From: Stenotrophomonas oahuensis
Lineage (GTDB): Bacteria; Pseudomonadota; Gammaproteobacteria; Xanthomonadales; Xanthomonadaceae
Reading direction: 5' to 3'
DNA length: 64,000 nucleotides
NCBI RefSeq assembly: GCF_031834595.1
Contig: NZ_CP115541.1
Coordinates: 2,288,501 to 2,352,500, forward strand
Positions 15,796-24,012 of the stretch are shown piece after piece (the first letter of the stretch is position 1; every line of letters begins with the position of its first letter). The translations under genes were made by a program, and so were the position numbers. The notes under the pieces were generated by a model, which worked only from the letters and a program-made list of their open reading frames with translations, did not search any database and was not told the origin of the DNA.

Positions 15796-17568
15796 TCAAC
15801 CGAAGGTGAAGGCGTAGGCATGCACGCCGGGGTCGAGGAACTCGATCTCGAAGGTGCGCTCGCGCACCTCGCCGTTCTGGCGGATCAGCTGATACAGCCG
15901 GTTGCCATCCACCTGGCCGCTGCCGTCGGCGGCGCTGTCGCCCCCGGCGCTGGCACCCGGCGGTTGGCCATCAATGCGCACGCGGTAACGAACCGGTTTG
16001 CCATCCGCTCCCGGCGACAGCACCAGGTGCAGGTCGCGGGCATGGAAGCGGAACGCAATGCGGTCGCCGGCGGCTTGCGAACGGGCATCCTCATCGGCTA
16101 CGGTCCAGCGCCCACCCAATGCCCACTGGTTCAACGCCAGGGTGCCGGGCACGGTGTAATCGGCGGCTCGGTCCGGTCGTTGCCCACCGGGCGAGGCGAA
16201 GTTCTCCGCCCGCGCATGGCCCAGATAGGTTTCCGGTGACTTCAGGTTGCCCATGTCGGCCTGGCGCTCCACGCCTTCGCGGCTGGCGGCCATGCTGCGC
16301 GCCATCGACGGTGCGTCGTCCGGCAGCGCATGCCCGGCCTCACGCAGCAGCTGGCGGATGATCTGCTCGGACTGCGCGTAGTTGCCCTCGCCGAAGTGAT
16401 GCGCGCGGATACGCCCCTGCGCATCGATGAAGTAGTGCGCCGGCCAGTAGCGGTTGTTGAAGCCGCGCCAGATGGCGAAGTCGTTGTCCACGGCCACCGG
16501 GTAGGTGACCTTCAGGTCCTTCACCGCGCGCTGCACGTTGCCGAGGTTGCGCTCGAAGGCGAACTCCGGCGCATGCACCCCGATCACCACCAGGCCGTGG
16601 TCGCGGTAACGCTCGGCCCATTCGCGCACGTGGGGCAGGGCGCGCAGGCAGTTGATGCAGGAGTAGGTCCAGAAGTCGACCAGCACCACCTTGCCGCGCA
16701 GCCCCGCGGCGTCCAGCGGCGGGCTGTTGAGCCAGTCGGTAGCTCCGGCCAGCGAAGGCAGCTCGCCCTCCACCGGCAAAGTACCGTCGCCGCTGTGGGC
16801 GGCCGACATCATCATCGCCGGGCCGGCGGCGTCTTCCTTTGCCGGCAGCACGTCCAGCAGGCCCTGCTCAAGCTTGGCCGTGCTGACGGTCGAGAGACGG
16901 GTCAACACACCGGTGTCCCAGCCCATGGCGATGGCGACCACCGCCAGCAGCGCGGCCACGCCCAGCCCGCGCCGGATCCATTCGGTGGTGCCCAGGCGCT
17001 GCTTGAGTGCGTTGAACACGCGCCCGCCCACCCACAGCGCCAGGGCCAGCGAGGTGGCCGCGCCCAATGCATACGCGAGCAGCAGGCCGCTGGTGCCGAC
17101 GCTGGCTCCCTGCAGGGCGGCCCCGGTGAGGATCAGGCCCAGAATCGGGCCCGCACACGGAGCCCACAGCAGGCCGGTGGCCACGCCGATCAGCAGCGAG
17201 GTGCCCACGCCGCCTCGGCCCTGCGCGTCGGCCGCATCGGCGCGTGCACTCAGCCGCGCGCCGGCACGCTGGAACGGTGACAGCAGGTGGTCCGCCACCC
17301 TTGGCAGCAGCAGCGCCAAAGCGAACAGCGCCATCACCACCAGCGCGATCCAGCGCCCGATCTGGTTGGCCTGCGCCACCCACTGGCTGCCCACGGCAGC
17401 GAGGCTGGCGACCACGGCGAACATCAGCGCCATGCCGATCAGCAGCGGCAACCCGCTGCGCAGGAACGGCCGGTCGGCGCGCGCGAACACGAACGGCAGC
17501 ACCGGCAGAATGCACGGGCTGAGCAGGGTGAGTACGCCGCCCAAGTAGGCCAGAACAAGCAGAATCAT
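15796..17568 (-). CDS. dipZ: DipZ-type thiol-disulfide transporter (CcdA-like membrane domain fused to thioredoxin)
   Basis: A 590-aa inner-membrane protein with three parts. Residues 1-220 form a CcdA/DsbD-like domain with about six helices and the paired membrane cysteines Cys19 (LLSPCILP) and Cys138 (WAPCAGP). Residues about 270-415 form a TlpA-like thioredoxin domain with the active site Cys304-Ile-Asn-Cys307. Residues about 425-590 form the C-terminal beta domain typical of DipZ. Such proteins carry electrons from cytoplasmic thioredoxin to the periplasm. The start overlaps the msrB stop by 4 bases and msrA follows after 15 bases, indicating a dedicated reductant for both methionine sulfoxide reductases. 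A role in cytochrome c maturation is the alternative, but no ccm gene is nearby. Confidence 0.92.
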   Translation of the reverse strand: MILLVLAYLGGVLTLLSPCILPVLPFVFARADRPFLRSGLPLLIGMALMFAVVASLAAVGSQWVAQANQIGRWIALVVMALFALALLLPRVADHLLSPFQRAGARLSARADAADAQGRGGVGTSLLIGVATGLLWAPCAGPILGLILTGAALQGASVGTSGLLLAYALGAATSLALALWVGGRVFNALKQRLGTTEWIRRGLGVAALLAVVAIAMGWDTGVLTRLSTVSTAKLEQGLLDVLPAKEDAAGPAMMMSAAHSGDGTLPVEGELPSLAGATDWLNSPPLDAAGLRGKVVLVDFWTYSCINCLRALPHVREWAERYRDHGLVVIGVHAPEFAFERNLGNVQRAVKDLKVTYPVAVDNDFAIWRGFNNRYWPAHYFIDAQGRIRAHHFGEGNYAQSEQIIRQLLREAGHALPDDAPSMARSMAASREGVERQADMGNLKSPETYLGHARAENFASPGGQRPDRAADYTVPGTLALNQWALGGRWTVADEDARSQAAGDRIAFRFHARDLHLVLSPGADGKPVRYRVRIDGQPPGASAGGDSAADGSGQVDGNRLYQLIRQNGEVRERTFEIEFLDPGVHAYAFTFG

Positions 17569-18077
17569 GAAGTGCCCTCAATGAAATTCATCGCCACACC
17601 ATTCATGCAGTACCGCAACCCGGTCGGGCGCGGCCCGTCATCGAACACATGGCCCAGATGCCCACCACAGCGCCGGCAGTGCGCTTCCACCCGCACCATG
17701 CCGTAGCTGGTGTCGCGGTCCTCGCCCACGGCGTCATGCAGCGGGGCCCAGAAGCTCGGCCAGCCAGTGCCGCTGTCGAACTTGGTCGACGAGGAGAACA
17801 GCGGCAGCGCACAGCCGGCACAGGTGAACGTGCCCTTGCGGTGCTCCTTGTTGAGCGGGCTGCTGTACGGGCGCTCGGTGCCCTTGCGGCGCAGCACCGA
17901 GTACTGCGCCGGGGTCAGCTGCTGCTGCCACTGCGCCTCGGTACGCATCACCTCGAATTTGCGCGCCGGTTCGGCGGCGGCCACCGGGGCGGCGCGGCTG
18001 CAGGCGGTCAGGCCAAGCAGGCCGCCGGCCACCCCCAGGGCACTTACGCCGAGCAGTTTGCGACGGGTCAGGCGCAT
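17565..18077 (-). CDS. msrB: Peptide methionine-(R)-sulfoxide reductase MsrB, predicted Tat-exported lipoprotein
   Basis: A 170-aa enzyme. The N-terminus combines twin arginines (TRRKLLG, residues 4-10) with a lipobox-like LTAC ending at Cys26, predicting Tat export and lipid anchoring. The MsrB domain has the zinc cysteines Cys86/Cys89 (CAGC) and Cys134/Cys137 (CRRC) and catalytic Cys157 in RYCMNGVAMNF. The SGTGWPSF motif has Thr where many MsrBs carry a resolving cysteine, so this enzyme too seems to depend on an external thiol donor. It is the first gene of the operon, with GGAG upstream of ATG 18077, and faces the two-component system promoter. Confidence 0.94.
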   Translation of the reverse strand: MRLTRRKLLGVSALGVAGGLLGLTACSRAAPVAAAEPARKFEVMRTEAQWQQQLTPAQYSVLRRKGTERPYSSPLNKEHRKGTFTCAGCALPLFSSSTKFDSGTGWPSFWAPLHDAVGEDRDTSYGMVRVEAHCRRCGGHLGHVFDDGPRPTGLRYCMNGVAMNFIEGTS

Positions 18078-18134
18078 GGCAGGTCTCCAGCCAGGAACGA
18101 TGCGGCCATGCTGCGCCCGGGGCAGTCAACGAAT

Positions 18135-18180
18135 CCTCACGCAGGGTTAAATTTTCCGTGACACATTCAGGTGCGTGAGG
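18135..18180. promoter_or_regulatory. Inverted repeat in the msrB / response-regulator divergent spacer
   Basis: CCTCACGCA (18135-18143) and TGCGTGAGG (18172-18180) are exact inverted copies separated by 28 bp, inside the 118-bp spacer between msrB and the OmpR-type regulator. This is a plausible binding site through which the regulator controls both transcripts. It is only a sequence-level candidate. Confidence 0.4.
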
Positions 18181-18195
18181 GTCGACAATGCACCC

Positions 18196-18918
18196 ATGAA
18201 CAGCGCCAAACGTGTCCTGATCGTCGAAGACGACGTCCACATCGCCAACCTGCTGCGCATGCACCTGCGCGACGAGGGCTACGAGGTCACCCACGCCGCC
18301 ACCGGTGACGAAGGGCTGCGCCTGGTCGAAGAACAGCCGTGGAGCGCGCTGGTGCTGGACCTGATGCTGCCGGGCGTGGATGGCCTGGAGATCTGCAAAC
18401 GCGCACGCGCGATGGCGCGCTACACCCCGATCATCATCACCAGTGCCCGCGCCAGCGAGGTGCATCGCATCCTCGGGCTGGAGCTCGGTGCGGACGACTA
18501 CCTGGCCAAGCCGTTTTCGATGCTGGAACTGGTGGCGCGGGTGAAGGCGCTGCTGCGCCGGGTGGAGGCACTGGCCCAGAACGCACGGCTGGACGCCGGG
18601 TTGATCGAGGTGGCCGGGCTGCGCATCGACCCCATCGCGCGCAGCGCGCAGGTCGATGGCCGCGCGCTGGAACTCACCCCGCGTGAGTTCGACCTACTGG
18701 CCTTCTTCGCCCGCCACCCGGATCAGGTGTATTCGCGCATGGACCTGCTCAACCAGGTGTGGGGTTACCAGCACGACGGTTACGAGCACACCGTGAACAC
18801 CCACATCAATCGCCTGCGCAACAAGATCGAGCACGACCCGGCCGCCCCACAGCGCATCCAGACCGTCTGGGGACGCGGTTACAAGCTGGTCAGTGAATCG
18901 GGCGAGGGCGCGGCATGA
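18196..18918 (+). CDS. OmpR/PhoB-family response regulator
   Basis: A 240-aa regulator. The receiver domain has the acidic pair in IVEDD (residues 9-13), phospho-acceptor Asp55 in LVLDLMLPG and the conserved Lys in DDYLAKPFS. A C-terminal winged-helix DNA-binding domain follows (LTPREFDLLAFF; VNTHINRLRNKIE; VWGRGYKLV). ATG 18196 (MNSAKRVLIVEDD) is preferred over an in-frame GTG at 18175. It overlaps the kinase gene by 4 bases. It is divergent from msrB-dipZ-msrA, which is its most likely target, recalling the HprRS/MsrPQ arrangement of E. coli. Confidence 0.95.
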   Translation: MNSAKRVLIVEDDVHIANLLRMHLRDEGYEVTHAATGDEGLRLVEEQPWSALVLDLMLPGVDGLEICKRARAMARYTPIIITSARASEVHRILGLELGADDYLAKPFSMLELVARVKALLRRVEALAQNARLDAGLIEVAGLRIDPIARSAQVDGRALELTPREFDLLAFFARHPDQVYSRMDLLNQVWGYQHDGYEHTVNTHINRLRNKIEHDPAAPQRIQTVWGRGYKLVSESGEGAA

Positions 18919-20375
18919 TCCGGCTCACGCTCTCGCAGCGGCTCACCGCGGTGTTCCTCGCCCTGCTGCTGGCGTGTGGTGCGGCGCTGATGTGGATCCA
19001 GATGCGCAGCACCGCCATGCACGAGCAGGAAACCGTGCAGCGCCTCTCGCGCGGCCTGGCCGAGCACATCGCGCGCAGTGGTGAACTGATGGATGCGCGC
19101 GGTATGCGTGGCGGTGATGTGCGCGCGCTGTTCGGCAAGCTGATGGCGGTCAACCCCAGCGTGGAGGTGTACCTGCTGGACGAGCAGGGCCGCATCCTCG
19201 GCCACGACGCGCCGGAAGGGCACCTCAAGCGCGACCGCGTGAACCTGGGTCCGGTGCAGGCACTGCTGCGCGATGAGCCGCTGCCCATCCTTGGCGATGA
19301 CCCGCGCAGCGCCACCGGCCACAAGGTATTCAATGCTGCGCCCCTTTGGGTGCAGGGGCGACAGGTGGGCTACATCTACGTGGTGCTGGTGGGCGAGCAG
19401 CGCGAGGCACTGGCGGCCAACGTGGCCGGCAATGCGGCACTGCGGACCACGCTGTGGTCATTGGCCATCGTGGTCGGGCTCGGCCTGCTGGCCGGTGCCT
19501 TCGCGTTCGGCTGGGTGACCCGCCCGCTGCGCCGGCTGACTGCACGCATCCAGGCCTTCGACGTGGACACCGCCGCGCCGGCTGCGCTGCCGCCGCCCGC
19601 CGAGCTGCGCCCGGGGGAACGCGATGAGCTGGCCATCCTCGAGCACAGCTTCGGCCACATGAGCCGGCGCCTGGGCGAGCAGTGGCAGCAGCTGCGCGAG
19701 CAGGACCTGCAGCGGCGCGAACTGGTGGCGAACATTTCGCATGATCTGCGCACGCCGCTGTCGTCGCTGCACGGGTACCTGGAAACGCTGTCGCTCAAGG
19801 ACGCCACGCTCAGCGCCGAGGAGCGCCAGCGCTACCTGGGCATCGCGCTGGCACAGAGCCAGAAGGTCGGTCGACTGGCGCAGGCGCTGTTCGAACTGGC
19901 GCGGCTGGAACACGGTGGGGTGGTGCTGGATGTGCAGGCGTTCTCGCTGCCGGACCTGCTGCAGGACGTGTTCCAGAAGTTCGAGCTGGCGGCCGAAGCA
20001 CGCCGACAGACGTTGTCTGCCGAGATTCCGCCGCGGTTGCCGGCGGTTCGCGCCGACCTTGGGTTGATCGAGCGGGTGCTGACCAATCTGCTCGACAACG
20101 CGATCCGGCATACGCCGGAAGGCGGACGGATCACCGTCACTCTGCGTGCGGACGAGGCGAAGGTGTGGGTGCGGGTGGCCGACACCGGCCCGGGCATCGC
20201 GCCGGAACGGCGTGCGCAGTTGTTCCACACCCCGCCGGCGCTGGGCAGCCAGCGACCGGACAGTGGTGGGCTGGGATTGCTGATCGTGCACCGTATCGTG
20301 CAGCTGCATGGTGGGCAGATCCGGCTGCTGGAGAGCGAGGCGGGGGCGGTGTTCGAGTTCGCGCTGCCGGTGTGA
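18915..20375 (+). CDS. Membrane sensor histidine kinase
   Basis: A 486-aa kinase. The first membrane helix (about residues 9-28) is followed by a periplasmic sensor of about 150 residues, a second helix (about 181-200) and a HAMP domain. Then come the H box with His276 (NISHDLRTPLSSLHG), an N box (LTNLLDNAIRHT), G1 (DTGPGIAPE) and G2 (GGLGLLIV). The sensor region contains five methionines at residues 30, 35, 59, 64 and 77 and no cysteine beyond the membrane helix. Methionines could report oxidation, as shown for HprS, but that is inference. It is translated together with the response regulator. Confidence 0.94.
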   Translation: MIRLTLSQRLTAVFLALLLACGAALMWIQMRSTAMHEQETVQRLSRGLAEHIARSGELMDARGMRGGDVRALFGKLMAVNPSVEVYLLDEQGRILGHDAPEGHLKRDRVNLGPVQALLRDEPLPILGDDPRSATGHKVFNAAPLWVQGRQVGYIYVVLVGEQREALAANVAGNAALRTTLWSLAIVVGLGLLAGAFAFGWVTRPLRRLTARIQAFDVDTAAPAALPPPAELRPGERDELAILEHSFGHMSRRLGEQWQQLREQDLQRRELVANISHDLRTPLSSLHGYLETLSLKDATLSAEERQRYLGIALAQSQKVGRLAQALFELARLEHGGVVLDVQAFSLPDLLQDVFQKFELAAEARRQTLSAEIPPRLPAVRADLGLIERVLTNLLDNAIRHTPEGGRITVTLRADEAKVWVRVADTGPGIAPERRAQLFHTPPALGSQRPDSGGLGLLIVHRIVQLHGGQIRLLESEAGAVFEFALPV

Positions 20376-20466
20376 TGTCGGGCGCTGCACTCCTTCCACG
20401 CCCGGAAACGCATGAAAACGACCAGCGTGGCATCATCATGCACACGTCCGAGCAGAGCTTGCCATC

Positions 20467-21792
20467 GTGTCCAGATCCTCCCCGAACTACAGCATCGCCG
20501 CGTTGATGAAGTACGCGCGCCGGGAACCCTGGGAGGCCGTGCTGGGCGCTTCCATGGAGGCACATCTGGAACCGGCCAGCGCGGAGACCGGATTATCCGT
20601 TGAAGAAATAAACGAGGAACTCGGAGAGGACTGGCAAGGCCCGGTGTTCGGATGCGCTTTCGAGCATGCGCTGACGCTTGAGATCGAACCGGATGGCCGG
20701 AATCTGGTCGACGACTATCTGAAACGTCGCGGATGGAGCGAATCCCGAAGCAATGTGGTGTATCTGAACGCGCTTCGTCACTCAGTACTCTCTCTCTACC
20801 TTGTAAGCGAGGTCGTTCCGGGCCGCTCCATGCAGCTGGAGGATATCCTTCGCGGCGGTGACCCCGTGGAAGTGATCGAGCACTCGGCCACGCAATTGCT
20901 GGTGCAGGGAGACGTCATCGCCGCACGAGTCATGGAAGTGGAGGGAGTGCATCTGCTTTCCGGCGGGATGCTTCCCTTCCGCGCGATCGGTCGGGACGAC
21001 TGCGTGCTTGAAATCCTACGCGAATGGCATCAGCGTCGGGATCCGGGTGATGCGCTGCCGGAGGATGCACAACTCCGCGAATTGGCCCCCTTGATATGTA
21101 CCCGTTGGTTGGTCAACGGGCTGGTGTCCTCCGGCCGAGCCGAACCCCCGCAATTGCTGAATGCGGATGGGGAGGAAATGCTGTTTCATCACATCGATTT
21201 TCCGCTGGCCAAGGGGACTCGGGTCGCCGAGGTGTCCCGCCTGCTCTCCGCTGCGGGATGGTTGATGCTGGCAGACGATGGAGCGTGGCTTTGGGTTCCA
21301 GAGGACGCGGCCAAGGCCCAAGGCGAGACCGGCGGGGTGCGCATATTGGGCGATGTGACGCTTTCGCAGCGCCGACTGATCGCGCAAGTGAACAGCACCG
21401 ACCGTGCGCTCGAGATCATTGACAGGCTGCATGAGCTGCTGGGCGACCGGATCGGAGAGCCCGATGTTTCGGTGGATGCGCTCGAACCCTGGCTGGATGA
21501 CGACGCATCGGAGGATGGGACCGATGACCTTTCCGCGATCAGCGTCGATGAGGCCGAGCGGGTGGTCCACGCCGCGTTGACCGAACACTACCGCGCCACC
21601 TTGGACATGAGATTGCCGGCATTGGGTGGCGTAACTCCTCGAACGGCTGCAACATCCGAGGCGGGACGGGTGAAGGTCGAGGCCTGGCTGCGCTCACTGG
21701 AAGAGGGGGCAACAAAATCGGGTGGTCCCATCTCGACGTACGACTTCACCTGGCTATGGGAGGCGCTTGGGCTGAGGGGCCGGCATCACTGA
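20467..21792 (+). CDS. Unrecognised 441-aa soluble protein with MbcA/ParS-like C-terminal motif
   Basis: A GTG start at 20467 gives MSRSSPNYSIAALMKYARRE. The protein is acidic and soluble, with no signal peptide. Near residues 382-408 it reads LPALGGVTPRTAATSEAGR and then VKVEAWL, which resembles the pattern of the Xre/MbcA/ParS toxin-binding domain and of a similar motif found at the end of some SEC-C-type proteins. No toxin-like gene is next to it, so it should not be called an antitoxin. It lies 91 bp after the sensor kinase in the same direction, and co-transcription is possible. Base composition is less GC-extreme than its neighbours. Function unknown. Confidence 0.75.
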   Translation: MSRSSPNYSIAALMKYARREPWEAVLGASMEAHLEPASAETGLSVEEINEELGEDWQGPVFGCAFEHALTLEIEPDGRNLVDDYLKRRGWSESRSNVVYLNALRHSVLSLYLVSEVVPGRSMQLEDILRGGDPVEVIEHSATQLLVQGDVIAARVMEVEGVHLLSGGMLPFRAIGRDDCVLEILREWHQRRDPGDALPEDAQLRELAPLICTRWLVNGLVSSGRAEPPQLLNADGEEMLFHHIDFPLAKGTRVAEVSRLLSAAGWLMLADDGAWLWVPEDAAKAQGETGGVRILGDVTLSQRRLIAQVNSTDRALEIIDRLHELLGDRIGEPDVSVDALEPWLDDDASEDGTDDLSAISVDEAERVVHAALTEHYRATLDMRLPALGGVTPRTAATSEAGRVKVEAWLRSLEEGATKSGGPISTYDFTWLWEALGLRGRHH

Positions 21793-21824
21793 CGGCACAT
21801 TGCGCATGTTCCAGGTTGTACGTT

Positions 21825-21846
21825 GACGCGCATGGCGCGTCACTAC
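21825..21846 (-). repeat. SMAG element, GACACGC subfamily variant
   Basis: GACGCGCATGGCGCGTC followed by ACTAC. Relative to other copies, both arms change together (GACAC/GTGTC to GACGC/GCGTC), keeping the hairpin perfect. Confidence 0.8.
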
Positions 21847-21929
21847 GCGGGGTTTGGCCCGGTAACGCATGGAAACCACTGGCGCGATGGCATGATGTCG
21901 TCCCAATCCGTCACACGTCGGGTACCTGC

Positions 21930-23024
21930 ATGCGCTTCTGGTTCTGCCTCGTCTCGCTGCTTTGCACCACGACTCCCACCTTCGCGGCCGACACCTGCCC
22001 CGACACCGCGGCCCTCGAACCCGCGCGCGCCGTGGTCCGCGACCTGCAGCGCATCACCACCCCCAACGGCATCCAGGAGCATTACGCCACGCCGATTGGC
22101 GGCCTCAACCAGTGGCTGACCATCCGCGGCCACGACCGCACCAACCCGGTGATCCTGTTCGTGCACGGCGGTCCCGCCAGCCCATCCACGCCCAGCCTGT
22201 GGCAGTTCCAGCGGCCGTGGGAGGAATACTTCACGGTGGTCGACTGGGACCAGCGCGGGGCAGGGAAGACCTATGCGGAAGCCACGCCGGAACAGATCAA
22301 ACCGACCCTGACCATCGACCGCTACGTCGATGACGCCATCGAAGTGGCCGAACACCTGCGCACCCATCTGGGCCAGCCGAAGGTAATTCTGATGGGGCAC
22401 AGCTGGGGCACCATCGTCGCGTTCAAGGCCGCGCTGAAGCGCCCGGACCTGTTCCATGCCTACGTGGGCATCGGCCAGATCATCAACCAGGTGGAGAACG
22501 AGAAAATCAGCTTCGACTACGGGCTGGCGCAGGCGAAGGCGCATGGCAACGCCAAAGCCGTGGCCGCGCTGGAGGCGATAGCGCCGTACCCGGGCAACAC
22601 GCCGATCACCCGCGAGCGAATCATCGTGGCGCGCACCTGGCCGCAGTTCTACGGTGGATTGACGGCGTATCGGGACGATTCGAAGTACTACTTCGGTGCG
22701 GCGAAGCTGTCTCCGGAGTACAGCGATTCGGACCGCTGCAATGTGGACAAGGGCAGCGTGCTGTCACTGGATCCGCTGCTGCCGCAGATGTTGACGGTGG
22801 ATTTCAATCCGGTGAAGCAGTTCCCGATTCCGGTGGTGATGTTCATGGGCCGGCACGATTACACCACCCCGACTGCGCCGACGGATCGTTGGTTGAAGGC
22901 AGTGGATGCGCCGTTCAAGCAGGCGGTGTGGTTCGAGCATTCGGCGCACATGGTGCCGTGGGAGGAACCGGGCAAGACATTGATGACGCTGGTGCAGGTG
23001 GTGCGGCCGTTGGCGGAGCCGTAA
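21930..23024 (+). CDS. Secreted alpha/beta hydrolase, proline iminopeptidase-like (S33)
   Basis: A 364-aa protein. ATG 21930 starts a clear signal peptide (MRFWFCLVSLLCTTTPTFAA), whereas longer frames run into a SMAG repeat. The alpha/beta hydrolase core shows the oxyanion loop HGGPASPS, the segment DWDQRGAGKT typical of prolyl aminopeptidases, the nucleophile elbow GHSWG, and a late Asp/His pair (GRHDYTT; EHSAHMVPWEE). These match family S33 proline iminopeptidase-like enzymes, here predicted to act in the periplasm. The natural substrate is not determined by sequence. Confidence 0.88.
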   Translation: MRFWFCLVSLLCTTTPTFAADTCPDTAALEPARAVVRDLQRITTPNGIQEHYATPIGGLNQWLTIRGHDRTNPVILFVHGGPASPSTPSLWQFQRPWEEYFTVVDWDQRGAGKTYAEATPEQIKPTLTIDRYVDDAIEVAEHLRTHLGQPKVILMGHSWGTIVAFKAALKRPDLFHAYVGIGQIINQVENEKISFDYGLAQAKAHGNAKAVAALEAIAPYPGNTPITRERIIVARTWPQFYGGLTAYRDDSKYYFGAAKLSPEYSDSDRCNVDKGSVLSLDPLLPQMLTVDFNPVKQFPIPVVMFMGRHDYTTPTAPTDRWLKAVDAPFKQAVWFEHSAHMVPWEEPGKTLMTLVQVVRPLAEP

Positions 23025-23025
23025 A

Positions 23026-23065
23026 CAAAAAAAAGACCCGACAGAGGGAGGGATCTGTCGGGTCT
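23026..23065 (-). terminator. Intrinsic terminator of the phasin gene
   Basis: A perfect 12-bp stem (AGACCCGACAGA / TCTGTCGGGTCT, 23034-23045 with 23054-23065) is flanked on the plus strand by a run of A residues from 23026. On the minus strand this reads as a hairpin followed by a U-tract, fitting the gene at 23115. Confidence 0.88.
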
Positions 23066-23114
23066 GGGATCACGTGGGGGGAGGGACCCACGCGAAATCC
23101 GTTCGGTTGTCGGC

Positions 23115-23447
23115 TCAGCGTTTGGCGGCGAAGGGTTGCCGCGCCAGTTCGCTCAGCGCTTCAGTCGCTTTCAATCCCAGGCCAACGACTTCCTGGTGCG
23201 CGGTGGTCCAGCGCTCCAGATTGTCCTTGACCAACTGTGCGCCTTTCGGTGCCAGCGTGCCGGGCTCGGATGACTGCACGATTTCACCGAAGAACCCGCT
23301 GGTGGCGGTGATGTTCTTCTCCAGCGTCTTCAACTGCACGCCGAACATGCTCTCGGCGTTTTCCAGTGCGAGCCGGTTGGCACGCGTGGCCGTGGCGGCC
23401 AGCTGGCGGGTGTAGTCGCTGAAGGAATCGGTGAACGCGGACGCCAT
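23115..23447 (-). CDS. Phasin family protein
   Basis: A small helical protein of 110 aa from ATG 23447 (MASAFTDSFSDYTRQLAATA), or 122 aa from an upstream in-frame ATG at 23483. The amphipathic helical pattern with NRLALENAESMFGVQLKTLE and the C-terminal Ala/Lys-rich end match phasins (phasin_2 type), which coat polyhydroxyalkanoate granules or act as membrane/lipid-associated proteins. No PHA synthase is in the window. A strong terminator follows. The start choice is uncertain because neither ATG has an obvious ribosome site. Confidence 0.82.
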   Translation of the reverse strand: MASAFTDSFSDYTRQLAATATRANRLALENAESMFGVQLKTLEKNITATSGFFGEIVQSSEPGTLAPKGAQLVKDNLERWTTAHQEVVGLGLKATEALSELARQPFAAKR

Positions 23448-23564
23448 GGGAGGACGGCTCGTGAACTTGATGCATTGCAGCATACGCCGATTTTGACGCG
23501 ATGCAACATATTTTTCCCGAACCGGTACGGATTCGTGGAAAGTTCATTTAAATCAATAATATGA

Positions 23565-23589
23565 ATGCCGACCAACGGTCGGCATCTAC
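23565..23589 (-). repeat. SMAG element supplying the queD stop codon
   Basis: A perfect hairpin with arms ATGCCGACC and GGTCGGCAT is followed by CTAC. Read on the minus strand, queD ends in the TAG of this GTAG (23586-23588). Confidence 0.85.
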
Positions 23590-23939
23590 CCGCGATACCG
23601 GCACCCGGACGTGCAGGTCTCATGCACGGTCACTTCGCTCAATTCCGGCAGGCTCGGCTTGAGCTCATTCCAGATCCACCGCGCCAGCACTTCGCTGGTC
23701 GGGTTCTCCAGGCCGGGGATGTCATTGAGGTAGTGGTGGTCCAGGCGGTCGTAGATCGGCTTGAAAGCCGCCTTCACGTCGCCGAAGTCCATGATCCAGC
23801 CGGTGTGCTCGCCCGGCTCGCCTTCCACCTTGAGTTCCACCCGGAACGAATGGCCATGCAGGCGCGCGCACTTGTGGCCCGGCGGCACGTTGGGGAGGCG
23901 ATGGGCGGCCTCGAGGGTAAAGACTTTGAAGATTTCCAT
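23586..23939 (-). CDS. queD: 6-carboxytetrahydropterin synthase QueD
   Basis: A 117-aa enzyme of the 6-pyruvoyl-tetrahydropterin synthase family, acting in queuosine biosynthesis. Zinc ligands are His13 (AAHRL), His28 and His30 (LHGHSF), and catalytic Cys24 is in GHKCAR. The later DFGDVK and RLDHHYLN segments are also typical. ATG 23939 ([13 protein letters not shown]) gives the family length; the longer frame from 23963 is less likely. A TACAAT box lies just upstream of the ATG, so the transcript could be nearly leaderless. It is divergent from the TonB receptor at 24128. Confidence 0.92.
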   Translation of the reverse strand: MEIFKVFTLEAAHRLPNVPPGHKCARLHGHSFRVELKVEGEPGEHTGWIMDFGDVKAAFKPIYDRLDHHYLNDIPGLENPTSEVLARWIWNELKPSLPELSEVTVHETCTSGCRYRG

Positions 23940-24012
23940 GCGCGCATTGTAGCGGGGCCGCATGACCGCAGCGGGTCCTGTCGTGCGGCAATGGTTTCAC
24001 AAGAACATATCC

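Noticed and set aside
20467..21792. Calling the 441-aa protein an antitoxin of a toxin-antitoxin pair
   Set aside because: The MbcA/ParS-like motif is short, the protein is far larger than such antitoxins and no toxin gene is adjacent.
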